Source: JAUIET01 sp045105115
GTDB taxonomy: Bacteria > Pseudomonadota > Gammaproteobacteria > Pseudomonadales > JAUIET01
Reading direction: 5' to 3'
Length of the DNA: 42,646 nucleotides
Assembly (NCBI GenBank): GCA_045105115.1
Contig: JBGCDE010000165.1
Location: 1 to 42,646 of the forward strand
Positions 15,695 to 21,859 of this stretch are shown piece after piece; positions within the stretch are counted from its first letter, which is position 1, and every line of letters starts with the position of its first letter. Under the pieces are notes generated by a model that saw only the letters and a list, made by a program, of their open reading frames with translations, was not told the origin of the DNA and made no database searches. The position numbers were made by a program, and so were the translations under genes.

Positions 15695-15891
15695 GAATGA
15701 AGCTTGAAGTATCTGCTCCCTCGGGAACTGTGCGGCGCGAGGATTGACACCGGCTCAGCACGAAGTTTAACCTTGCTACGCAGTCTGGATGCGCCTGAAT
15801 ATCAAGCTTCAAAAACCCGCCAATAAACCCGCCATAATCTAGGACGGTAATGGGGTGGAAAATAACATAAATTGATGTTATACATAAGATT
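15695..15891. promoter_or_regulatory. Repeat-rich region upstream of fic
   Basis: This spacer holds several ordered repeats. A 17-base sequence beginning CGCCAATAAACCC occurs at 15818-15834 and again, identical, at 15909-15925 inside the start of the fic reading frame. A 7-base inverted repeat, ATAACAT (15862-15868) with ATGTTAT (15875-15881), has a 6-base spacer. A second palindrome, CATAA-GA-TTATG (15883-15894), covers the first possible fic start codon. These look like operator sites for autoregulation of fic. Confidence 0.55.
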
Positions 15892-17130
15892 ATGTGTGAT
15901 TCTAAAAGCGCCAATAAACCCGCCAAAATCACCCCGATTGATCGTGGGGAATCCACTGTAGCTATGGAACCCATGCTAGTGCGTGCAGATTCCCCTTTGC
16001 GTGTGGAGCTATCAGATTTGGCAGTTGATTTGACCGCCAAATCAACTGGCTTTAGCCGGAGCTTACCGACGGCAATAGTGGCCGCACTTGCCGATCTGGT
16101 ACGATCAATGAATTGCTATTACAGCAACCTAATTGAAGGGCACGATACGCACCCGATCGATATTGAGCGTGCGTTGCAAGAGGATTACAGCAGCGACCCC
16201 AAAAAACGTGATCTTCAACTGGAAGCAAAAGCCCATATCAATGTTCAGCAATGGATAGATGACAATGGGCTGGCTGGGCAAGCGACAACAACAGACGGTG
16301 TTGTGGAGGTTCACCGCAGATTCTGCGAGCAGCTTCCAGAAGACTTGCTTTGGGCGGAAAATCCCGATACGGGAGAACGCCAAAAAGTGGTGCCCGGACA
16401 ATTTAGGGAAACAGATGTAATTGTGGGCCGACATATGCCTGTCAGCCCTGGAGCTGTGCCAAAGTTCATGCAGCGCTTTGAAAGCGCCTACTGTAATCTG
16501 GGTCGCGTTGATCAGCTAATTGGCGCTGCCAGCGCTCACCACAGACTGCTCTGGATACACCCTTTCGCTGACGGCAATGGCAGAGTAGCGCGCCTGATGT
16601 CTTACGCGATGCTTCGAAACTCTTTGCAAACCGGCGGCGTATGGTCCATTGCTCGCGGATTTGCAAGAAACGAAAACATGTACAAACAGCTGCTTGCCAA
16701 TTGTGACCTTCCCCGTCGCAACGACATTGATGGCAGAGGTAATCTAAGCGAAGAATCACTCGTTGCTTTCACAAAGTTTTTTCTTCAAACCTGCATAGAT
16801 CAAGTTGAGTTCATGGAAAGACTTGCTCAGCCAGATCGCTTGCGCGATCGAATCATGATTTGGATAGAGGAGGAAATACGCGCTAAAACGCTTCCCTCCA
16901 AATCAGACCTGGTTATGACTGCCCTACTGCATAGCGGTGCACTTTCTCGCGCTCAAGTGCCCGGCATTCTAAATATGAGTGAACGAAGCGCCAGCCGCAT
17001 ATCTTCAGCACTCCTCAAACGAGGAGTTGTCGCTTCAGCGACTACCCGTGCACCACTTAATCTTGTTATACCCGCCGAACTCGCGGCGCGCTGGATGCCA
17101 GGATTGTTTCCAGAACAAGTCTCTGCTTAA
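15892..17130 (+). CDS. Fic family protein (probable AMP transferase with N-terminal self-inhibition motif)
   Basis: A 412-residue Fic protein. The core motif HPFADGNGRVAR (H223 onwards) is intact, so nucleotide transfer to protein hydroxyls, usually AMPylation, is expected. An N-terminal SNLIEG (residues 78-83) fits the (S/T)xxxE(G/N) inhibitory helix, making this a self-inhibited class II Fic. The C-terminus looks like a winged-helix domain (LSRAQVPGILNMSERSASRI). The ATG at 15892 gives the longest frame. An ATG at 15964 would give 388 residues, closer to family length, and would leave the palindrome at 15883-15894 and the second 17-base repeat in the leader. The neighbouring ParE/RHH pair and pseudogenes suggest an accessory stress or defence locus. 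Confidence 0.93.
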   Translation: MCDSKSANKPAKITPIDRGESTVAMEPMLVRADSPLRVELSDLAVDLTAKSTGFSRSLPTAIVAALADLVRSMNCYYSNLIEGHDTHPIDIERALQEDYSSDPKKRDLQLEAKAHINVQQWIDDNGLAGQATTTDGVVEVHRRFCEQLPEDLLWAENPDTGERQKVVPGQFRETDVIVGRHMPVSPGAVPKFMQRFESAYCNLGRVDQLIGAASAHHRLLWIHPFADGNGRVARLMSYAMLRNSLQTGGVWSIARGFARNENMYKQLLANCDLPRRNDIDGRGNLSEESLVAFTKFFLQTCIDQVEFMERLAQPDRLRDRIMIWIEEEIRAKTLPSKSDLVMTALLHSGALSRAQVPGILNMSERSASRISSALLKRGVVASATTRAPLNLVIPAELAARWMPGLFPEQVSA

Positions 17131-17241
17131 AATGCGATGCTTGTAAATGGGCCAAGTCCAAGACCGCCATCTTTATATCGAAATCCAGCGGGAATATCGG
17201 GAGCTGGAAGATCTAGCCACAGAAGGCTAAAACTAACGTTT

Positions 17242-17517
17242 TTACAATGCGCCAAACACTCTAACAATGATGACAAGATCATCAACAAGCCGGTATCGAA
17301 TCATGTACCCTCTGGCGCCAAACTCAACAGGGAGTTCGCGAAAACCTGGCTCAGCATCCCATGGACGACCTTTCTCGGGAAAATCAGAGAGTGACCCCGC
17401 AGCGTCCACCAGCGTATTGATTGCACGAGTCGCCGCGTCAGGACTATGCGGGAATACAAAGTCATAAAGCCGTTGCAGGTCATGCTGCGCCGCTCTAAGC
17501 CATCTTACTTGGGCCAT
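17242..17517 (-). CDS. ParE/RelE-family toxin
   Basis: A 91-residue ParE/RelE-superfamily toxin. The N-terminus VRWLRAAQHDLQRLYDFV matches the ParE start (W-x3-A-x2-D-L), and the FPEKGRPW and GYMIRYRLVDDLVIIVRVFGA segments match the core beta-sheet. The ATG at 17517 overlaps the stop of the antitoxin by one base (TGATG), the standard coupled antitoxin-toxin order on the minus strand. ParE proteins poison DNA gyrase and RelE proteins cut mRNA. The sequence leans towards ParE, but the target is inferred. It lies between the Fic gene and tRNA-Ala. Confidence 0.88.
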   Translation of the reverse strand: MAQVRWLRAAQHDLQRLYDFVFPHSPDAATRAINTLVDAAGSLSDFPEKGRPWDAEPGFRELPVEFGARGYMIRYRLVDDLVIIVRVFGAL

Positions 17518-17783
17518 CAGCGGGCATTAGTGTTATTGCTTGCAAGTTTCTTCGCCCAGTCCTGCACCTCAGAGTGATCCAGCGATTCTCCCGTCAGCTC
17601 ATATTGCTTCCAGCGGGTTTTCACCAATTCACGCTCGGCTTCGAGTGCTTCTTCAACCTCCAGATAGCGCTGAATCGCGGTTTTCATAAGGTAATGAGGC
17701 GATCTCTCGCGCACTTTGCCCAAGGCTTCCAGGCGTTGCTGTATATCTTCATTGAGGCGCACACCAAGTGTCGATTTGGCCAT
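17517..17783 (-). CDS. Ribbon-helix-helix antitoxin
   Basis: An 88-residue antitoxin. The N-terminus TLGVRLNEDIQQRLEALG is a ribbon-helix-helix strand and first helix, followed by the YLMKTAIQRYLEVEEALEAE helix. The C-terminal part (ELTGESLDHSEVQDWAKKL) resembles the toxin-binding tail of ParD/CopG-type proteins. The ATG at 17783 is chosen by family alignment; a longer frame upstream has no family similarity. Such antitoxins repress their own operon. The inverted repeat at 17843-17863 is a possible site. The toxin follows with a one-base overlap. Confidence 0.85.
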   Translation of the reverse strand: MAKSTLGVRLNEDIQQRLEALGKVRERSPHYLMKTAIQRYLEVEEALEAERELVKTRWKQYELTGESLDHSEVQDWAKKLASNNTNAR

Positions 17784-17842
17784 TCTAAATCTCGATGTAA
17801 GATTGATACACTCAGTATAACATTGTTGCACAAAGTTTCGCT

Positions 17843-17863
17843 TAGCTTCAAAAAATGAAGCTA
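17843..17863. promoter_or_regulatory. Inverted repeat upstream of the toxin-antitoxin pair
   Basis: TAGCTTCA - AAAAA - TGAAGCTA is a perfect 8-base inverted repeat, with a 5-base loop, about 60 bases upstream of the antitoxin start. It could be an operator for the RHH antitoxin or a hairpin in an upstream transcript. Because it is on the upstream side of the pair, it is not the terminator of the toxin gene. Confidence 0.45.
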
Positions 17864-18041
17864 CACGGCGCCGGCAGTCAATCAAAGAAGCCGGCTTCGA
17901 GGGAGTTAGAGGTGTTGTTAGAACTTCGCTTAGGGTTGTTTCCCAAGCCTGATTACTTATGGAAACTGACAATTGTCACCGACAGCAGGACGTAGCTAGA
18001 GCTAACGCTGGTAGCGTCGCCGACTAAGTAAAATAAGAAAT

Positions 18042-18117
18042 TGGTGGAGCCTAGCGGGATCGAACCGCTGACCTCAACACTGCCAGTGTTGCGCTCTCCC
18101 AGCTGAGCTAAGGCCCC
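18042..18117 (-). tRNA. tRNA-Ala (anticodon GGC)
   Basis: A 76-nt cloverleaf on the minus strand. The acceptor GGGGCCT pairs with AGGCTCC and includes the G3-U70 wobble pair that marks alanine tRNAs. The D-arm is GCTC...GAGC. The anticodon arm is CAACA-CTGGCAG-TGTTG with anticodon GGC. The T-arm is AGCGG-TTCGATC-CCGCT. The CCA end is encoded. It reads GCC alanine codons. Confidence 0.97.
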
Positions 18118-18133
18118 ATATTTGAGGCGTGCG

Positions 18134-18162
18134 ATTCTACGGAGCACAGCTCTGCCTGTCAA
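18134..18162 (-). promoter_or_regulatory. Sigma-70 promoter of tRNA-Ala
   Basis: On the minus strand a perfect TTGACA (-35, at 18157-18162) is followed after exactly 17 bases by TAGAAT (-10, at 18134-18139). Transcription would start about ten bases before the mature tRNA 5' end at 18117. This is a near-consensus stable-RNA promoter. Confidence 0.85.
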
Positions 18163-18217
18163 TTTCGCGGCGTAATATAGTTCGTGAATAGAACCAGTGC
18201 ATCATCGCGCTCAGCGT

Positions 18218-18240
18218 GCACCAGCGGCTTCTTTTGGTGC
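18218..18240. promoter_or_regulatory. Possible NtrC half-sites upstream of amtB
   Basis: GCACCA (18218-18223) and TGGTGC (18235-18240) form a perfect inverted repeat with an 11-base spacer. They resemble NtrC half-sites (TGCACC / GGTGCA). The spacing is about eight bases longer than the classical NtrC site, so binding is uncertain. The position, about 140-160 bases upstream of the predicted sigma-54 start, suits an enhancer. Confidence 0.35.
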
Positions 18241-18349
18241 GAGCACTTCCCTATTTTGGCGCAGCTCACCCAAGCCCACCCTCATAGCAATCGCGAATTT
18301 ACACTGCAAAACTGCGCTAAGCCCTCGTTCTAATAGATATTTTCATTCT

Positions 18350-18365
18350 TGGCACAGATGCTGCT
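18350..18365 (+). promoter_or_regulatory. Sigma-54 promoter of amtB
   Basis: TGGCAC-AGATG-CTGC matches the sigma-54 consensus TGGCAC-N5-TTGC with one mismatch. The invariant GG (18351-18352) and GC (18363-18364) are 12 bases apart as required. The predicted start is near 18376, about 37 bases before the amtB ATG. Ammonium transporter genes are classical NtrC/sigma-54 targets, so expression under nitrogen limitation is expected. Confidence 0.75.
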
Positions 18366-18412
18366 AACTCTAGGCAAACTAACATCACCGCTAGCCGTTT
18401 TCGGAGAATTGC

Positions 18413-19672
18413 ATGGAAAACAACATTTACGAATTGCAGTACGCAATGGACACTTTCTACTTTCTGGTCTGTGGAGCACTGGTCATGTGGATGGCCGCCG
18501 GCTTCGCTATGCTGGAAGCTGGCTTGGTCCGCACCAAGAACACCACCGAAATTCTGACCAAAAACGTGGCTCTGTTTTCAATCTCTTGCCTGATGTACAT
18601 GATCTGCGGTTACGCGATCATGTACGGTGGCGACTACTTTCTGAGTGGAATCGCCGGTGGTGATACGCTGGTTGAAGATGCCCTGGCATCATCTGCCGAG
18701 GAAGGGTTTGGCGGTGGGGCTGTGTACTCCAGCGCTTCTGATTTCTTCTTTCAGGTGGTGTTCGTTGCGACCGCCATGTCAATTGTGTCGGGTGCTGTTG
18801 CCGAGCGGATGAAACTCTGGGCATTCTTGCTGTTCGCTGTATTCATGACGGGTGTCATCTACCCGCTGGAAGGCAGCTGGACTTGGGGCGGTAATGCAGT
18901 GTTTGGTCTTTACACTCTTGGCGACCTTGGCTTTTCCGACTTTGCCGGCTCAGGCATTGTGCACATGGCAGGTGCGGCGGCCGCACTGGCAGGTGTGATT
19001 CTGCTGGGTGCTCGCAAAGGCAAATACGGTCCCAACGGCGAAGTACACCCAATTCCGGGCGCGAACATGCCTTTGGCTACTTTGGGTATGTTTATCTTGT
19101 GGATGGGCTGGTTCGGCTTCAATGGCGGCTCAGTACTGAAGCTCGGTGATATAGCCAATGCCAACTCTGTTGCTATGGTGTTCCTCAACACTAATACAGC
19201 GGCGGCTGGCGGTCTGGTAGCTGCACTACTGGTGGCACGCGTCATGTTCGGTAAAGCTGACCTCACAATGGCCTTGAATGGTGCACTGGCTGGACTAGTT
19301 GCCATAACCGCTGAACCCTCAACGCCTTCGCCTCTGGCGGCTACGATGATCGGCGCGGTTGGTGGTGTAATTGTGGTGTTCTCCATTCTTATGTTTGACA
19401 AGCTTCGTATCGACGACCCAGTGGGCGCAATCTCAGTACACGGTACCGTCGGCTTGTGGGGATTACTGGCAGTGCCATTAACCAATGCCGATGTTAGCTT
19501 CAGTGGTCAGTTGATTGGCGCAGCCACTATCTTTATCTGGGTATTTGGTGCGAGCTTTGTAGTGTGGTTCCTAATCAAAACCATTATGGGAATTCGCGTC
19601 AGCGAAGAGGAAGAATACGCAGGTGTTGATATCGCTGAATGCGGTGTTGAAGCCTATCCCGAATTTACCTAG
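18413..19672 (+). CDS. amtB: Ammonium transporter (AmtB family)
   Basis: A 419-residue Amt/MEP ammonium channel of the inner membrane, with about eleven hydrophobic segments. The first helix ends in GFAMLEAGLVRTKN. The two pore histidines are visible in GIVHMAGAAAALAG and ISVHGTVGLWG. The ATG at 18413 has a GGAG site. There is a sigma-54 promoter upstream and a clear rho-independent terminator downstream, so the gene is a single-gene transcript. Unlike most proteobacterial amtB genes, it has no glnK beside it. Any PII control would depend on a distant gene. Confidence 0.97.
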   Translation: MENNIYELQYAMDTFYFLVCGALVMWMAAGFAMLEAGLVRTKNTTEILTKNVALFSISCLMYMICGYAIMYGGDYFLSGIAGGDTLVEDALASSAEEGFGGGAVYSSASDFFFQVVFVATAMSIVSGAVAERMKLWAFLLFAVFMTGVIYPLEGSWTWGGNAVFGLYTLGDLGFSDFAGSGIVHMAGAAAALAGVILLGARKGKYGPNGEVHPIPGANMPLATLGMFILWMGWFGFNGGSVLKLGDIANANSVAMVFLNTNTAAAGGLVAALLVARVMFGKADLTMALNGALAGLVAITAEPSTPSPLAATMIGAVGGVIVVFSILMFDKLRIDDPVGAISVHGTVGLWGLLAVPLTNADVSFSGQLIGAATIFIWVFGASFVVWFLIKTIMGIRVSEEEEYAGVDIAECGVEAYPEFT

Positions 19673-19704
19673 ACAACTTCATTAACTCAAACCCTCTCTG
19701 ACTT

Positions 19705-19734
19705 AGCCCGTCGTTTTACGACGGGCTTCTTTTT
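19705..19734 (+). terminator. Rho-independent terminator of amtB
   Basis: AGCCCGTCG and CGACGGGCT form a perfect 9-base GC-rich stem (19705-19713 with 19719-19727) around a 5-base loop, TTTTA, followed by TCTTTTT. It lies 32 bases behind the amtB stop and runs up to the stop codon of the converging LysR gene. Confidence 0.93.
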
Positions 19735-20593
19735 ATCCCAAACTTCTGCGCACTTCTTCTTCCAGCCTTATTAAGGCCGGGTTCCGCACGTTACGTTTGT
19801 AAAGAATGCTCACACTGATTGACCCCAGAGCCGGCAATGCAGCTTTGGTTAGAATTGGCAAACCCGGTGGCACCGTACTTCTTGCTAACGCGGTAATACC
19901 AATACGTTCTTCAATCGCAGTTTTAATTCCGCTGACATCAGGGTTGGTGTACACAATATTCCATGTATGCTCACGATGATCGAGCTTCTTCGCAATGCGT
20001 TTGCGATAGATGCACCCTTTCGGTGCTACTACTAATGGAATTGTCGTTTGCTCATCCAATACGTCTGGATACCCCACCCATACCAATTCGTCATCGCGCA
20101 CATGCGCAGACAGGGGCGTGCGACTGGAACCCGGCTCATCATGCAAGGCAAGAATCATATCGAACTCTTGCTGTCGATAACCGCGCAGCAGGTTTTGGCT
20201 CAGGTCTGAGGTAACCTCTAGTGTTACCTCAGGATAGATGCGACGAAAACGGCCTATTACACGCGGCAAAATAGAACTCGCGAATTCGCTGGGAATGCCG
20301 AAGCGAACAGTGCCGCCCATTCGCGGTGATAAAAAATGGCCAAGTACTTCGTCATTCAATGACAATAAACGCTGGGCATAATCAAGAAACACACGACCGT
20401 CTTCATTTAGGCGCAGCTGTTTGTTATCGCGTACAAACAGGCTTCGGTCTAGCAAGGCCTCCAGCTTCTTCAATTGCAGACTGATGGCGGGTTGTGAGCG
20501 ACCCAGTCGTTCACCGGCAGTCGTGACACTGCCCGTCTCAGCCACTTGAACAAATGACCTTACGGCATCCATAGGCAGGTTAGGTGATATCAC
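19733..20593 (-). CDS. LysR family transcriptional regulator
   Basis: A 286-residue LysR-type regulator. The N-terminal winged HTH includes AGERLGRSQPAISLQLKKLE, and the rest is a periplasmic-binding-like effector domain beginning about GTVRFGIPSEF. The GTG start at 20593 includes a short leader typical of this group; an ATG at 20572 is an alternative. It is transcribed divergently from gcvT-gcvP-avtA with a 114-base spacer, the usual arrangement for a LysR regulator and its target. Two AT-rich palindromes in that spacer are candidate sites. By position it may act like GcvA, but its own sequence does not prove a glycine role. Confidence 0.93.
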   Translation of the reverse strand: MISPNLPMDAVRSFVQVAETGSVTTAGERLGRSQPAISLQLKKLEALLDRSLFVRDNKQLRLNEDGRVFLDYAQRLLSLNDEVLGHFLSPRMGGTVRFGIPSEFASSILPRVIGRFRRIYPEVTLEVTSDLSQNLLRGYRQQEFDMILALHDEPGSSRTPLSAHVRDDELVWVGYPDVLDEQTTIPLVVAPKGCIYRKRIAKKLDHREHTWNIVYTNPDVSGIKTAIEERIGITALARSTVPPGLPILTKAALPALGSISVSILYKRNVRNPALIRLEEEVRRSLG

Positions 20594-20625
20594 ATCGAAT
20601 CCACAGTAAATTATCTATTAATATT

Positions 20626-20656
20626 ATAAATGCATTTATTGAAAGTATAAATTTAT
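20626..20656. promoter_or_regulatory. Tandem AT palindromes between lysR and gcvT
   Basis: ATAAATGCATTTAT (20626-20639) is a perfect 14-base palindrome, and ATAAATTTAT (20647-20656) is a related perfect 10-base palindrome. Their starts are 21 bases apart, two helical turns, which places them on the same face of the DNA. LysR regulators bind such interrupted, AT-rich repeats in tandem, so this is the likely operator region for both divergent genes. Confidence 0.55.
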
Positions 20657-20707
20657 CAAATCCAAAATCTGGAGTTATAATTCTACTTTCAACCCGGTGT
20701 ATTGCTC

Positions 20708-21847
20708 ATGTCTGAACTTGAACACCCTGGCAGCACTGCTTCGCTGCGCACCCCCCTATACGACCTGCACATTGAACTGGGCGCCAAAATGGTGCCCTTC
20801 GCCGGTTACGACATGCCTGTGCAATTCCCGGCAGGCATCATGCAAGAACACAGGCATACGCGAGATTCAGCGGGGCTTTTCGACGTTTCTCATATGGGCC
20901 AGTTTGTGCTCCGTGGTGCGTCAGCCGCGCTCACGATTGAGCGTTTATTACCCATTGATGCCGAGGCGTTGTCGATTGGCCAGCAAACCTACACCCAATT
21001 CACCAATGCCGATGGCGGTATTGATGATGATTTGATTGTCTGCCGTTGGTCCGAGGACAGCTTCTTTCTTGTGGTGAATGCGGCCTGCAAGCAACAAGAT
21101 TTTGCTCATGTGCAGCAGCATACGCCAAGTGATTGCGAGCTCGTTGAACTTGCCAGTCATGCCTTGCTGGCCTTGCAAGGACCAAAAGCCGCAGACGTTT
21201 TGGCGACACTCGCGCCCGAGGTCTCCGAACTCTTTTTTATGCAAGGCTGCTGGGCCAAGATTGGCCAACACGATTGTTTTGTTACGCGTTCTGGTTACAC
21301 CGGTGAAGATGGTTTTGAAATATCAATTGCCAATGAAGCGGCAGACTCTTTAGCGCGACGTCTACTCGCCCATGACTCAGTGGAAGCTATTGGGCTGGGT
21401 GCGCGCGACTCTTTGCGGCTAGAGGCCGGTTTGTGTTTGTACGGTCATGATTTAAATGCAAGCACCAGCCCGGTCGCGGCTGGGCTGATATGGTCTATTA
21501 GCAAGAGTCGCAGACTGGGCGGCGAAAAAGAAGGTGGCTTCCCAGGTGCGGATATTATCTTGCCGCAAATAGCACAAGGTACGGAGCAAAAAAGAGTAGG
21601 TTTGAGCGTGATAGGCAGAGCGCCAGTGCGTGAAGGTGCGACAATTTTTACAGCAGACGACCAAGCGTGCGGCCACATTACCAGTGGCGGTTTTGGACCC
21701 AGTGTTAATCAGCCCGTTGCCATGGGCTATGTTGATGCTGAATACAAAACCGTAGGCACCGAGTTATTTGCAGAAGTTCGCAATAAGCGCATACCGGTGC
21801 AAGTTGCTGCATTGCCGTTTTCCCCGCACCGATACCATCGACCTTAA
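20708..21847 (+). CDS. gcvT: Glycine cleavage system T protein (aminomethyltransferase)
   Basis: A 379-residue T protein. It transfers the methylene group from aminomethylated H protein to tetrahydrofolate and releases ammonia. Typical segments are LYDLHIELGAKMVPFAGYDMP, the FDVSHMGQ block, GGIDDDLIV with the folate-site Asp region, SGYTGEDGFE and AARDSLRLEAGL-like GARDSLRLEAGL. The ATG at 20708 is preferred to a TTG at 20702. It is the first gene of a gcvT-gcvP-avtA set transcribed away from LysR, and gcvP follows after 12 bases. The usual gcvH between T and P is missing. Confidence 0.95.
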   Translation: MSELEHPGSTASLRTPLYDLHIELGAKMVPFAGYDMPVQFPAGIMQEHRHTRDSAGLFDVSHMGQFVLRGASAALTIERLLPIDAEALSIGQQTYTQFTNADGGIDDDLIVCRWSEDSFFLVVNAACKQQDFAHVQQHTPSDCELVELASHALLALQGPKAADVLATLAPEVSELFFMQGCWAKIGQHDCFVTRSGYTGEDGFEISIANEAADSLARRLLAHDSVEAIGLGARDSLRLEAGLCLYGHDLNASTSPVAAGLIWSISKSRRLGGEKEGGFPGADIILPQIAQGTEQKRVGLSVIGRAPVREGATIFTADDQACGHITSGGFGPSVNQPVAMGYVDAEYKTVGTELFAEVRNKRIPVQVAALPFSPHRYHRP

Positions 21848-21859
21848 GCAAGGATAAGT

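Noticed and set aside
17147..17230. A 27-residue open frame after the Fic gene
   Set aside because: Too short, no ribosome site and no family match; it may be a remnant but cannot be supported.
18042..18117. tRNA-Ala as an integration site with att repeats
   Set aside because: I found no copy of the tRNA 3' end on the Fic side of the window, and no integrase gene is present.
20594..20707. A glycine riboswitch upstream of gcvT
   Set aside because: The spacer is only 114 bases, very AT-rich, and shows no conserved aptamer stems; two operator-like palindromes explain it better.
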